This document shows, piece by piece, positions 1-12,296 of a stretch of 64,000 bases of DNA; within the stretch, counting starts at the first letter, position 1, and each line of letters begins with the position of its first letter. The DNA is from Jacaranda mimosifolia. Its lineage: Eukaryota > Streptophyta > Magnoliopsida > Lamiales > Bignoniaceae. The stretch lies in NCBI GenBank assembly GCA_018894105.1, contig CM032133.1:17932501-17996500 (forward strand), given 5' to 3'. A program made the position numbers and the translations under genes. A model generated the notes under the pieces. That model worked only from the letters and a program-made list of their open reading frames with translations. It did not search any database and was not told where the DNA came from.

Positions 1-2350
1 ATTTTGTTACTTTTATTGATGATTTCTCTAAATATACTTTTGTTTATTTTATGAAAAATGAAAGTGATGTGTTTGAAAAGTTTAAAGATTACCTCCATGA
101 GGTGGAAAATCAATTCATAAGAAAATAAAAAGAGTTAGAAGTAATAGAGGTCGAGAATATGATTTCAATGAGTTTAATTATTATATTAAATAATTGGGAA
201 TAATTCATGTAGTTACTCCCGAATATTCTCCCACTTCTAATGGTGTGGTTGAAAGAAAAAATAGAACTTTGGTTGAATTGACAAATGCCATGCTTATTGA
301 ATCAAGTACACCTTTGAATCTTTAGGGTAAAGCTATTTTAACAGCTTGTTATGTGTTATATAGGGTGCGACATAAAAAGACTAAAGCAACCCCTTTTGAA
401 CTATGGAAAGGTCATAAGCCAAAGTTGGGATATTTGAGAGTTTGGGATTGTTTAGCTTATGTAAGGCTAATAGATCCTAAAATTTCAAAGTTGGGAGTAA
501 AAGTTACCACTTGTGCTTTTCTTGGTTACGCTTCTAATAGTACAACCCATAGATTTTTAAATCTTGATGATAATGTGATTTTTGAATCAGGTGATGCTAT
601 TTTTCATGAAGAAAAGTTTCCATTTAATTCTAAAAATAATGGGGGTCAAAGAAATAATGAAAATATTTTGTCTTTACCTAGCTCTTCTACTTCAATTTTG
701 AGAAAAGAAAATAGTAATGATTTTCAACTAAGAAGAAGCAAAAGGACTAGAGTAGAAAACAATTTTGGTCCTGGCTTTTATGTCTTTAATGTTGAGAATA
801 ACCCACTAACTTTACAAGAAGCTTTGTCTTCACCTGAAGCTATTTTTTGGAAAGAGGCTATAAATGATGTGATGGAATTGCTAATTTCTAGTAAAACTTG
901 GAAATTAGTTGATTTACCTCCGGGTTGTAAAACAATTGGGTGTAAATGGGTCATTAGGAAAAAACTAAAATCGGATGGGTCTATTGATAAATATAAGGCT
1001 AAATTAGTTGCTAAAAGTTTCAAGCAACTAGAAGGCCTAAAATTTTTTGACACTTATTCTCCGGTTACTAGAGTAACATCCATTAGACTCTTGATTGCTA
1101 TTACTACAATTTTTGGTTTACAAATACATCAAATAGATGTAAAAACTGTGTTTTTAAATAGGGACTTGAATGAAGAGATTTACATGGACCAACTCGAAGG
1201 TTTTATAGAAGTAGGCCAAGAAAACAAAGTGTGTAAATTGACTAAATCCCTTTATAGCTTGAGACAGACACCTAAGCAATGGCATAAGAAATTTGATTCC
1301 TGCATGACTGAAAATGGTTATAAATCAAAGGAGTGTGAAAATTTCATTTATCATAAGTCATGGAATAATTCACATGTTATTGTTTGCCCATAAGTTGATG
1401 ATTTGTTGATCTTTGGCTCTAATTTGTGTGTTATTAAAGAGATTAAAAGCATGCTTAGTAGCCACTTTGACATGAAGGATCTTGGTGAGGCAGACTTTAT
1501 TTTTGGTATGAAAATTACAAAAACATGTAATGGTATTTTCATTGACCAGTTGCATTATGTTACGAAAATTTTGAAAAAATAAAATTTTATTGATTGCAAG
1601 CATGTTACAACTGCTTTTGATTCAAATGTTCACTTATTTCCTATTAAAAGTGATAATAATGTGATAAATCAAAAGGAATATGCTAGTTTAATTAGAAGTT
1701 TGAGATATGTGACTAATTGCACTTGGGCTGATATTACATATACAATAGGAGTACTTAGCAGGTTTACAAACAAGTTAGGTATTGAACATTAGCATGTTAT
1801 AATGAGAGTTATGATATATTTCTTTGGTACAAAAGCATATGGTTTGTTTTATAAAAAATACCCTGCTATACTTGAAAACTTTTCTTATGTAGATTGGAAC
1901 GCTTTATCAGGTGTTCCTGTTCTACCACTGGTTATATTTTTACTTTAGATGTTGGTGTTATTTGTTGGAAATCAAAAAAGCAAACTATTATTGTGAACTC
2001 TACTTTAGAGGCTGAGCACTTTGCTTTAGCTTCAGCTAGTGAAGAAGCCAACTGGTTAAGAGATTTACTATTCTAAATACCTTATATTGAAAAACCTATT
2101 CCTCCAATATTAATTCATTATGATAGCACTGCTACAATTGGTAGAATACAAAACCATTACTATAACAGTAAATCCATACCTATAAGGAGGAAGCACAATA
2201 CTATAAAATCTTACTTAACAAATGGCACCATTAATGTTGATTATGTGAAATCTTGTGATAATCTTGTAGATCCATTGACTATGGCCTTAGTAAGAGAAAG
2301 GGTTTGGAGAACATCAAGGGGGATGGGGTTGAAGCCCATAAAGTCATGAG
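1..2350 (+). pseudogene. copia polyprotein remnant: integrase, reverse transcriptase, RNase H
   Basis: Plus-strand translation gives the integrase core from FIDDFSKYTFVYF at the very start, through a segment where the second catalytic Asp reads Asn (RSNRGREY), to the catalytic Glu in NGVVERKNRTL near 240-275. The chromodomain-less linker and reverse transcriptase follow: GCKWVIRKKLKSDGSIDKYK (about 940-1000), DTYSPVTR, and a DVKTVFLN block near 1135-1160. The polymerase motif YVDD is damaged, because its Tyr codon is a stop (1390, read as stop-VDDLL). RNase H shows STLEAE (about 2000) and ends with the family tail GMGLKPIK near 2340. In-frame stops occur in both integrase and RT. The longest open stretch is 353-1393 and is only a fragment of the original polyprotein. 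It is an inactive copy, and the family assignment is confident. Confidence 0.9.
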
Positions 2351-2371
2351 TCATATATGAGGAAACCCAAC

Positions 2372-5291
2372 TGTAACACTCTTAAAATTCGGTATTTCAA
2401 AAAATAAGGATTAGAAATCAAGGTATTAGTTGATCGGATTTTAGGGCTCAAAAAATAAATAAAAAGAACTTGATTGCAAAAATTTTGAAAGTTTTGAGGT
2501 TAAAAGTGCAATTAAGCAAGACTTGATTGGACCAATTCTGGAAGTTTTTGGGGTTGCATGGTGAATAGTTTGGGTCAAAGGGCAGGATATGTCAAATTTC
2601 ATTAATTATGGGTGCATTTGAAGGCTGATTATAAATTTTGGGGCCAATCTGTGATTTACCAAAAGTTGATTATATATATGGAGAACTGCATTCTCCCTCT
2701 CCCATTTCATCATCTTCTTCACCGCGTCACTTTCTTCTTTCCCCTCAATGATCTCTTTCAATAGCCAGTATTCCCCATAACCAAATCGACCATCTTCTTC
2801 TCCTTAACTTCAACTTCACAACTATACCACGTCCACACACAATCTCCGGCGAATCACCAAAAAACTTGAGGGCCGAACGAGCAACAACAGAGCTTGGTTG
2901 GTTCCTCTTTCCGAAGACATTTTGCGGCGGACTAAGGGTGTTTTGAGATGGGTTCAGCTCAAGGAAGTGTTTGGCAATTTTGGTTTTGGGTTCCGACCAC
3001 CGACGACGGCAGAAATGGGAAGATCGGAGATGGTGGCATGAGTTGGTGCTAAAACTTTGAGGCACAATTTGAGGGTGAATTCGAATGCAAAACCTAAAAT
3101 TGGTGGTGGCATTGGATTCAAGAGGTTGAAAGGTATCTTTTGGTGGTGAGATTGGGTTTTTCTGGTGGCGGCGGACAGCAGATGGCAGCCAGTAGCTGGC
3201 GGTGGCAGTGCGGAGACAGTATCACCTCCTCGACAGTGTGCTTGGTTTTCAATTTTGGGCCTTCCATAATAGGATCCTGGGTATAGGAAAGGAGTTGGAT
3301 GATATATGTTTATATATATGTATATACATGTGATGTACCGTTATTTCCATGACTTTGTAATATGCCAAGGATGAGGATTTGTATAAGATTGATATATATA
3401 TATATCCCCATGCATGGATTGTGGTATGGTTTAATGGATCCAAATTCGAATTAAAAGATGATTTTTGGGTAATTAAATTAATTTAAGGATTTAAACCCTA
3501 ATTTTGTTGTGAATTTGGGACTTAAGTGACAATAATTTGACTAATTAAGATAATTGAACTATTATTGCTTATTTGGGATAATGATACGAGGTTAGTTATA
3601 TAAGTAAGGACATGATTATGCCTTTTGTTAGTACCAATATAAACCCTGTATATATTCCCATATTAACAGAATAATTAGCCATATCGTAATGATATTATCA
3701 ATCGAATCCTTAACTATCATATTAGCAAATAGCTATCGATAATAGATTGTTAATAGTAGGATTGTAATTGCTGGAGATTATTAAGGTCAATTAAAGATTT
3801 TGATTGCGGATTTATTTCTTTCATTAGGTGACGAAAGAGTGGGTTCCGCAAACTAGTAGACTACTTATTGAGGTTGCAGTTTTCTTAGACTACGGAGGTG
3901 TGGGTCTGCCAATCTAGCATTGATTACTCTTTTGTTATTGTGATAAAAACCTATGAGGGTTCCTATTTCTGTACTGACTGTATTATGTTATTGAAATCTG
4001 TGAATTGTTGAGATCTCACTTGATTATCTGTTAATTAATCCAGACACTCCTGTGAGGTTACTTCTTGATTATGATTCTGTTTTCTATTTGTTTTGGCGCT
4101 CAGAACTTATGTTTGCTATATGTTATCTGCCAGTTCTGTTATCGACCATTCTGTTGTCTGACTGTTCTGTTATCTATCCGTTATGTTATCTATATTGCTC
4201 TGTATTGTTATGTACTATTATCATTTGCCTTTCCGGCACACTCATTTATCTGGTATCAATGATATGCTAGGGATACTCCTATGAATCGTTCGTCTATCAG
4301 TGATATGCTAGGGATACACCTAAGTATTGTCCGTCTATCAGTTATATGCTAGAGATACTCCTAGGTATCGTCCGTCTGTCAGTGATGTGCTAGGGATACT
4401 CCTATGAATCGTTCGTCTATCAGTGATATGCTAGGGATAGACCTAGGTATTGTCCGTCTATCAGTTATATGCTAGAGATACTCCTAGGTATCGTCCGTCT
4501 GTCAGTGATGTGCTAGGGATGCTCTTGGGCATCTACCGTCTATTAGTGATGTGCTAGGGATACTCCTAGGCATCTATCGTATCTTATTTTTGTGCTAAGG
4601 ATACTCCTAGGCATCTACTGTGTATCAAGTTGTCCCGCTTGGATAAGATTGATTGAACCGTATGTATATGTTATTCAAAACTATTTTGTTTGATTGTATC
4701 CTAACCGTTCGACTGTATCTTGACTGTCTAACAGTTCCTTAACTATTCAACAGTTTCTTGATTATTTGACTATATCCTGATATGTTTTTGTTAGACTGTT
4801 GAATTACGATCTATTGAGTTGATTCTTCCTTGACAGATCCCTATCATGTATGATTACTAATATCCCTCACTAAGTCCTTTAGACTTACCCCGTTTTATCC
4901 TTTATTTTCTCAGAAATGATTAAATGAAGAACTTGGACTCCAGGCCTAGACATGAACATATTTTGTAATAGATCATGTGTTTGAATGTATATATGGAATT
5001 ATTTGAATGTTAAGCTTGAACTCGAGACGTTGTGATATGTCATGTTTATGTTGATGACTTAAGACACGTAAATATTTTGTCAGATGTATTTAGTACATAT
5101 GCGGTATGTTATGGGATCGTCTAATGTTTGCATTTATTGTTTGTGAAGAATAGTTTAAGTTGAAATCCACTACTATTTCTGATAAGCTTGAAAAGTTTGT
5201 TATGGGCCTATTGAATTGTATTATGGGTTCAATTTAAGACTGAACTGAGTGGCGCTTCAACTTAGGTGCTACCCCGAGTGGAGGAGTTACA
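2372..5291 (+). mobile_element. Solo LTR of a gypsy-type (chromovirus-like) retrotransposon
   Basis: The segment starts TGTAACACTC and ends GGAGTTACA, giving inverted termini TGTAAC/GTTACA. It is flanked by the exact 5-bp direct repeat CCAAC at 2367-2371 and 5292-5296, the target duplication of an LTR retroelement. There is no internal coding domain, and 2.9 kb is a plausible length for a Tekay/Del-type LTR, so this is a solo LTR left after LTR-LTR recombination. It interrupts the 3' untranslated region of the copia element around it. Strand is by analogy with the TGTAAC 5' end. The superfamily is inferred from LTR length and terminal sequence only. Confidence 0.82.
4257..4640 (+). repeat. 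41-bp minisatellite inside the solo LTR
   Basis: The core TGCTAGGGATAC or a close variant starts at 4265, 4306, 4347, 4388, 4429, 4470, 4511, 4552 and 4593: nine units at an exact 41-bp spacing. Units also alternate as triplets, since the three beginning at 4265 closely match the three beginning at 4388. This points to a 123-bp higher-order duplication. Confidence 0.92.
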
Positions 5292-5296
5292 CCAAC

Positions 5297-5825
5297 CTGG
5301 GGACTAAAGATCCTACAACCAGGTTCAATGTGAAAAATGAATCATATGATGAATTGTTATAAAATGCACTATTATATTTATTTGTTCCCTTATCCCTATG
5401 ATGTGATTGCATTTATCTTGTAAATACATGAGGATTATGAGTTTATTAACTCTTAAAGAAAATATGTAGCTCTTACAAGTGGGTGTCAGAGTTATAAAAG
5501 CACCTTTGATAGATTTCACCTATGTGAATATGGAAGTAGGCTGCTTCCTATGACAATTAGGCTTATTCTCAAAAAACTCTCATGAAATTCGGGATCGCAC
5601 AAGGCCATAATGAGCTGGCCAATAAAGCTTATGTCAATACCTTGATTGTCATGTGTAAGTAGTGATACTTTATTTCCCTTAAGCAGTTCTGAGACTACTA
5701 TTGGCACTGGAGTAGAAGTTGCTGCTTTACTAAGTGGAAATTCAATGCAGAGCATACCTTTATTGCCTATAATAGTCTCCCTTTAAATGGTATGCTCTCT
5801 TTTAGTATTAAAATGGGTGGAGGAA
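5297..5825 (+). other. copia 3' untranslated region and polypurine tract
   Basis: This resumes the copia sequence after the solo LTR: the sequence before 2367 and after 5296 joins through one copy of the CCAAC duplication. No conserved domain is visible. A polypurine tract immediately precedes the LTR start at 5826. Minus-strand open frames at 5325-5755 show no family motif and look fortuitous. Confidence 0.6.
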
Positions 5826-6460
5826 TGTTGGTATATGAGCATTTTAATATTAAAATTAATCTATCCTTAAATATTACTCTATTTATGATGAGAAAATGGT
5901 AACATTATGATGGAGGTTAGTGGAGTAGTGAAGAGTCCCTCATTATTCTTTTGTAGTGTAGTAAAGAGTCTCCCCTTTACTCTTCTTCAATTCACATTTG
6001 TAGCCACTAACACTATTTTCATGTCTTCCTAATGTCACTAACTCTTCAATTTATTTGTCACCCGCCATTTCCTATGTGTGACCTCTAATTTAATTACCCA
6101 CTACTTCTCATTTATATTATGAAGGTCCTCCACACCTACAAATAGGAGTCATTTCTTCCTTTTGATCAATTGCAAGAATTCTTACAACTACTATATTACA
6201 CACACTAAAAAGAGTTATATTAGTTAAAGAAATGTGCTCTTGTGGTGAAGCTTTAAACTCAAAAGGTTGTCCAGAGTTTTTGAGTTACATGACGTTGTCG
6301 GGCTATTGTATCCTGGACGAGACAAGTCAAGAGAATTATTCTGGACCAGTAACAAATTTCTACTGCAATGGGCTTGAATCACCTTAGAGAGAGCAAGATA
6401 TCCGCACCTCAACCTAAAGGTTGTTCCATATTTTTTCAACTATAGTTATACTTTCACAAA
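5826..6460 (+). repeat. 3' LTR of the copia element (right limit approximate)
   Basis: It begins TGTTGGTATATGAGC directly after the purine tract, the expected position and sequence for a copia 3' LTR. The end is placed near a CACA at about 6460, but no 5' LTR is available for comparison and no target duplication can be tested. The true end could differ by 100 bp or more. Confidence 0.55.
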
Positions 6461-8040
6461 CAATATTTATAGGCAAACTAATTATTTATGGATGTTATTC
6501 ACAAGTATGGACTCTCTTCGGACTTTCCCTTTTCCTGTAAGACAGTCTTTGCTCCCAACGCTTGACTTTCTATGTTTTTCGTTTTTGTGTAAATGAGTTG
6601 TCTTCGCATACTACCTTCACTAGAACCATTTCAAACCTCAAATTCAAATTTAAAATTTGAATGTTGAAACTTCAATTCATTTAGGTGGGGAAAATCAATT
6701 TTTCAGCTTATGTTACTAATAGGTGCTAATTGATTCCCATCAACTAGAATCACTCATTCCTTTAGACAATCTTTCGAGATTCGAATTAGATATAAACCAT
6801 TGCTTTAATCTCTTAATCTATCAATCATCAGTTCACAAAATCATTAATATCAAAAGTTAGTTTGTTATCATCAAAATATGTGATTGGACCAAAAGGTCAA
6901 CAAAGTCCCCTTTTTGATGTTGATAAACAACCAAGTATTCCAAAAAGAATTTCAATCAAATGAGCATAAAAGAATACTTACAAAGCCTTTTCCAAGTAAT
7001 TTAATATCTACCCCCGAATGAGAGAGTTTTACAAACTTTGTTTCCCCTTAATTTCATAACATAACATCTAGTTTCTTGGGAGACTTTTGAGAACATAAAC
7101 ATCTAGCTGCCTCAACAGCTGGGTCACATCACATATTTTACATTTGAGAGCAATGATCAATTCAGTAATTATATAATCCAAGTAAGCATAGTATCCTAAC
7201 AAATACTGCATGCTAGAATCATTAACTTAGTGAGATTTGAACATGAGCATATCATCGTGACAATTGAAGTATCAAAGTCTTGGTGAATGATAGTTCCAGT
7301 TACTTCATAGTTTTCAACAAAGTCAGATCATTTGGAGAAGTCAAAGCATTAATTACCTTAGAGTAAATTGTCAAATTAACAATTGTGCCATCAGGATAAA
7401 AGAGATTACTTTTGAAGCATAGAAAATATATCATATCCTAAAAGCATAAATCACAATGCATCGACATGCAAGTTACGAGAACTCATAGTATTATTAGAAT
7501 ATTATATATTATGATGTATCAGAGCATGACTAGATTATCAAGGTAACTCATTAGACTATCATAGTAACTTATTAGAGCAAATGAGCATAAAACTAAGTCA
7601 TCGGTGCATTAGAGTTTTGAAAAATATTAGAATTTCCAAGAATAAATTATAAAAAAAAATCATGCTAACCCATCATGAATCATGGAATATGGTTTACCAG
7701 CCATTCTCCCACTTTGGCATCATCAAGAAGGGGTTAGAATAAGAAATAAATAAAGAATATTCAATGTGATAATATTCAATCAGTGGACCATTAGAATATT
7801 AAACATTAAAAATGATAATATCTATCAGCGAAAATAGAAAGTAAATCATCCAGCAGGCAAAAATAAAAAATTATCCCTTACAAACCTAAAAATTTAAATT
7901 ATTTGAAAGAAACTCTGTAGAATGTGATGTGGTGCTTCATGAGTGTAGTGATGCAGTGTGGCAGTGTGTGTAGCAGTTAGTAAGGCCAATAACTAGTTTA
8001 GGATTTGGATTCTTTCTGAGATGGGCTTAAATAGAATCAA
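6461..8040. other. Non-coding AT-rich interval with retroelement-like character
   Basis: No gene is seen. Two short stretches (about 6863-6930 and 7700-7730) read, on the minus strand, like the junction phrases often found around the 3' ends of copia elements (a TTGATGATGCCAAAGTGGG-like string). That fits with the minus-strand ORF remnant just to the right belonging to the same decayed retroelement. Boundaries cannot be set. Confidence 0.4.
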
Positions 8041-8045
8041 CTTTA

Positions 8046-9440
8046 GTGTTCACAACCTTAAGGATGGTGAGAATTGAAATCAATCTCCTTCATCAATTGC
8101 TCCTTCTTCTCAAAATCCATATCCTCCTCATTGGAATTATTAGACTTGGCTTTCCTCTTTCATCTGTTTTTGTGTCTTCCTCCACATGTTTTCTTTTCCC
8201 AGCTGCCTTGTGTTTGTACATGACTAAGGGATCTTCCTTAGATGTGACCCAGTCACCTTTCTTCCTCCTGTGGAATGCCATTTTCACAAAGCTTGTCGTG
8301 GTGATCATATGTTTCTATATTTCATTCCTGCACTCCTTCAACTTTTTAGGCAGTTCAACCTTGAAATCCTTGAATATGTTTATAAAGAGCATCCCATCCG
8401 ATGGTACCTTGGCCTTATTCACATAATAGTAGATGATGTTCTTGATAATGATGTAACATAAGTTAACCTTAAATCCACTTAAAGTCATGTACATCAAATT
8501 GACTATTATGAAATGTATATCTATGGTATAGGTGAGTTTAGTGCGACAAAGAATGATGTTAGAAATCCGTCGGTAGGGTATTCTATTACAAATGTTCATC
8601 CTATTGTGTGCCTGTCCACTAACGAATTTTCCAAAGCCCTTTCCTTTCCAAATCATTTTCTTTATAGAATATTTATCAAAACAGTCTTTATTGCACCACT
8701 TTCATTTGAAAATATTTGTATCCACCATTGTCACAACCTAAAACCTTGTATAGTTTCTGAATGGTCAATCTCATATGGGTTCCATTTAAATACAACTCTA
8801 TCATCGGGTTTCCTTTCTCATTTCCAGAGGTCCTATTCACAAAGAATTTAAGAACTAACTTAGGTAAACAAACTCTTCAATTTTCATAATTAAATCCATA
8901 TCAGCATTTTAATAATCTCCAGCAGTTTGGTACCACAAATAAGAGAGAAATCAACTGACTTTCCACACTCTACCTTTTTCCCTCCGTATTCGTTCTCTAA
9001 CTCGACTAGGCAATCTTCAATCAAGAAGTCCTTAGAAAATTATTTTTCCTCTTTTTCTGAATCTCTACTTCCTTTTTTTTAAGATTCTTCTTTTTTTTTT
9101 CATCTTTTCTTCACTCCCTCCACTTGGAATTAACCCTTTTTTGCTAATAGACCTTTGTGTTTATCCTTCATTCTTGCTTTTAGTTTTCTCAAAACTACTC
9201 TGCAATTCAAATATGATTGTGGTTTCAGAGAGGTTTTTTTCCCTTTTCCTTTCATATAGGTACCCTCAGATTTTTTTGGATAGATAACTTTCAATAGTGC
9301 TAGTGAGGGCTCAGGTTCCATGTCAATATTCAAGCTTTTGACTAGTGTTGATGGTGGTGATTGTCTAACGGGTGAATGGACGAGCGAATTGGAAGCAGCC
9401 TTTCTTTTGATTGTACCCACTCTGACTAGTTTTTGGAGAG
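8046..9440 (-). pseudogene. Decayed plant retroelement ORF (putative plant transposon protein / env-like type)
   Basis: Minus-strand reading gives a lysine/proline-rich N-terminal piece (9420-9130, beginning MGTIKRKAASN) with stops after it. A more conserved-looking block at 8656-8315 includes a hydrophobic helix-rich segment and VPSDGMLFINIFKDFKVEL. A basic tail follows in another frame (8308-8093, ending in a KRKHVEEDTKTDERGK region). The pattern resembles the plant-specific accessory ORFs seen with LTR retrotransposons and annotated as putative plant transposon or envelope-like proteins. The reading frame is broken at least twice. The family call is from memory of the pattern (a VPxGMLLTxIFKHFxV-like block). 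It could instead be an unrelated captured gene fragment. The plus-strand frames in the same interval are taken as shadows. Confidence 0.42.
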
Positions 9441-9611
9441 ATTGAAACTAAGGTTTCTTTGGTGATGAAAGAGTGACAAGAAGAGAGAGAAAGGGGGAAT
9501 GTGTGAATGTGCAAATGAAATCAGTGAATGATGTGTTGTGAACTTAATTTAATTTTTCAGCAAGTAGTGAGGCAAACATATAAATATGCATGCAAGTAAA
9601 TCATTTTAACT

Positions 9612-10260
9612 AGAGGTGGCAAAATGGGTTGTAAACCATGAGTCCAACCCAACCCACATGGTTTTGGGTTGGGCTAGGTTGGGTTGGGTTCCAAAATTTT
9701 GAAAATGGGTTGAGGTGGGTTGGGTTGTGGTGGGTTGTATTTGGTTTGGGTTTAAGTAGGTTAAAAATGGGTTCAAACAATTAATTTAACAAATTAAAAA
9801 ATAATTTCAAATTAATAATCCAAATTTATATTATTTTTATTTTCTCATTTTTGTCAAAGTCTCGTAATTTTGGATCATTAATAATATTTAAATTGAAATA
9901 ATCATCTTGGACTTAAGTTAGTTGTCTTGAATTTTTCTCAAAATATAAATTTTAATATATGAATAATATATGAAAGTGATCATAGGAATAAATATTGTAT
10001 CTAATAATTAAAAAAAAATTAAATTTAATTTATTGCTCAACTAATATTGCATGTCAGCTCAACTAATATTGCATGTCAATAGTAAGATTGACATACAACT
10101 TATATAAATTAATTATTGAAAAATGAAAACTATACAAATTCTTTATTGAAAATTTAATATACATTTATTGGTGTGAATTTAGGGGTGGACGTTCGGATCG
10201 GGTAGGTCGGGTTTGGGTAGTTCGGATTGAGTACCCGATTTTTTGGATAGTAATTTTAAC
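9612..10260. repeat. Two hAT-type MITE-like ends (GGTGGCAAAATGGGTTG and AGGGGTGGACGTTCGG)
   Basis: At 9612-9770 an AGAGGTGGCAAAATGGG start is followed by iterated GGGTTGGGTT. At 10182-10260 an AGGGGTGGACGTTCGG start is followed by GGGTCGGGTTTGGG-like DNA. Both are typical of the ends of small non-autonomous hAT elements in plants. No matching inverted ends or 8-bp target duplications were found, so the full extents are unknown. The remaining 9441-10660 is AT-rich with an (AT)n run near 10401-10420. Confidence 0.4.
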
Positions 10261-10662
10261 TACCTCACATCGATCTAAAATTGTCGAGTACCCGACACTT
10301 TAGATATCCAACACTAAATACTATTTTAAAATTTTAAAATTAAAAAAAAAAAGAAAAAAAAAGAAATGGGAAATTGAACTTTGGCCTCTGTTAGCCAATA
10401 TATATATATATATAATATTATAATCTATAATATATATTTATAGGACAATAAATAGTACACTAAAGACATAATTATCCAGCAATTTAAATTAAATGATGTC
10501 TTGAAAATAAAGGGATATAATGGCCAATTTCTATAGACTAAAAATTAATTAGAATGCCAATAATAAATTTTGGAGTGAAAATAACAATACTCAATATTAA
10601 TGTCATATCAATTAAGTATGAATCAAACTATATATATAGAGAAGGGGGGACTGAAAGCTTAC

Positions 10663-10822
10663 AGTATGGTGTTGTGAGCAAGTTGAAGCTTGAAAATCCT
10701 ATCATTCTCATCCCATAGAAGATGTATTCTCTGTGGAAAATATGGTAATGGTTACTATCTTTCTCACTTATCACGAGGCTTTCCAGTAGTTCATCCCTTT
10801 CCTTTCTATTGTTGAACATTAC
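10663..10822 (-). pseudogene. Alpha/beta-hydrolase exon 2
   Basis: The 160-bp exon is bounded by consensus splice sites. It reads VMFNNRKERDELLESLVISEKD in one frame, then PYFPQRIHLLWDENDRIF in the next. About one base has been gained or lost near 10725, just before the conserved PQRIHLLW motif. Confidence 0.82.
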
Positions 10823-11092
10823 CTGCACGTAAATTCATTTGGATTCTTTATTTCATTTCGTGTTTCATCTTTTATTCCAATATGATATATATACCAAGTG
10901 TACTTAGTTCTTAATCAATTATTTTTATAATAAAATATTTAATACACGTATCATATATCTATGCAATGAAATAGAAGATGAAACGTAAACCAGTATATAT
11001 ATGTACGTACGAATGATCGAATATCTCACATCAGCCATGACAAGAGTATATATATATATATATATTTATCACTTGGTACCTAATCACCCTAC

Positions 11093-11894
11093 AAGTACTA
11101 CTTTTGTATGTGAGAAATAAAGATAAAAAAAATTAATTTGTCGTTTATATCAATTTGGTCATCAATCAATCTATCTTCTTCGACGTCTATTGCTAGTCCT
11201 AGGGCTTCTATTGGACCAATAATATATACTATGATTTTGGACTACCTTCAATACACAACTTGATAAGTTAGGGCTAGTTTGGTTTCATTTTTAAAATTCC
11301 TTTTTATATTTTCTACTATTTCAAAAATAAAACAAATAACTTTTTACACATTTTCACCCAATATTATTTTTATTTTTATTTTCAAAACACATTCCCTAAT
11401 AACTAATATATATTTTCCCAATAATCTATATATCTTGTCTTTTTATTCCATTATTTCTATCTATCTCCATTTACAATCTACTCAATCCAACCTAAGTACT
11501 ATTTTTGTATGTGAGAAATAAAGACAAAAAAAAATTAATTTGTGGCCTATGTCAATATGGTCATCAATCAATCTATCTTCTTTGGCGTCTATTGCTTGTC
11601 CTAGGGCTTCTATTGGACCAATAAATATTTACTATTGTTTTGGACACACTTCAATACACAAGTTGATAAGTTAGGACCCGTTTGGTTTCATTTTCAAAAC
11701 TTCTTTTCATATTTTCTACTATTTCAAAAATGAAACATATTAATTTTTACACATTTTCACCCAACATCATTTTTATTGTTATTTTCATTCCCCAACAACT
11801 AATATATTTTCTCCCAATAATCTAAATATTTTTTCTCTCCATTCTATTATTTCTATCTCTTTCCACCTAAAACCTGCTAAAACCAACATAATTA
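11093..11894. repeat. 401-bp tandem duplication (two units)
   Basis: The string AAGTACT followed by TTTTGTATGTGAGAAATAAAG starts at 11093 and again at 11494. The match continues through GGTCATCAATCAATCTATCTT, TAGGGCTTCTATTGGACCAA and into a MITE start at about 11273 and 11674. The unit offset is 401 bp. The first unit breaks off inside the MITE and the second runs on into the complete one, so the duplication happened after MITE insertion. Confidence 0.85.
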
Positions 11895-11994
11895 TTATTT
11901 TTTCAACAATCTATCCAAACAAAAACTCATTTCCATTAACTACTTTTCAACATTTTGAAAATGATGAAAATGAAAATTAAATCAAACAGGTATC
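11674..11994. mobile_element. Tourist/Harbinger-like MITE
   Basis: The left end GGACCCGTTTGGTTTCATTTTC is mirrored by the right end GAAAATTAAATCAAACAGGTAT. TTA lies directly left of the element at 11671-11673, the usual PIF/Harbinger target, but the right-hand TTA is not preserved. There is no coding capacity. A truncated copy of its left part sits at about 11273-11493. Confidence 0.6.
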
Positions 11995-12265
11995 TGATTT
12001 TAATATAACATCTTAAGATTTTCTTATGGTTTATTATTTACATGTTCAGTTCTGGTCAATAGAGTTGTGTTTTATTAAACTTTCTTTATATATATATATA
12101 TATATATAATTTTTTTGGATGATTTTTCTAAAAAACACTTGGCTTTATTAATAAAAGAGCATTATAAATTTATATTTTTATCTTTTGTGCTTTTATAAGA
12201 TCAATATAGTACAAACAAGAGCTCTCTTTCTGATCCTTTTTTCTTTTCTTTCTTTCCCTTTTTTT

Positions 12266-12296
12266 GGCGGGGGGGCGGGGGGGGGGGGGGGGGGGC
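12266..12296 (+). repeat. Poly-G tract
   Basis: About thirty almost uninterrupted G residues, broken by single Cs, directly follow a C/T-rich stretch (12233-12265). It is strikingly out of composition with the surrounding AT-rich intron. Confidence 0.95.

Larger units (their letters stand above)
1..6460 (+). mobile_element. Ty1/copia LTR retrotransposon, 3' portion, degenerate and interrupted
   Basis: The window opens inside the integrase of a copia-type element. The order integrase, reverse transcriptase, RNase H, non-coding tail, polypurine tract, 3' LTR is what defines Ty1/copia as opposed to gypsy. The coding part runs to about 2350. A solo LTR (2372-5291) then splits the 3' untranslated region, which resumes at 5297. 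A purine-rich stretch (about 5812-5825) directly precedes the 3' LTR, which opens with TGTTGG at 5826. The 3' limit near 6460 is an estimate because the partner 5' LTR lies outside the window. Many stops and frameshifts show the copy is dead. Confidence 0.88.

Noticed and set aside
778..1053. Minus-strand open frame opposite the copia reverse transcriptase
   Set aside because: Complement of conserved RT codons with no motif of its own.
4257..4640. CRISPR-like regular spacing in the 41-bp array
   Set aside because: Units are contiguous and similar throughout with no unique spacers. It is a minisatellite in a plant LTR.
8046..8851. Overlapping plus-strand open frames of up to 126 codons
   Set aside because: The protein-like reading with a retroelement pattern is on the minus strand. 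The plus frames are Phe/Leu/Ser-rich shadows.
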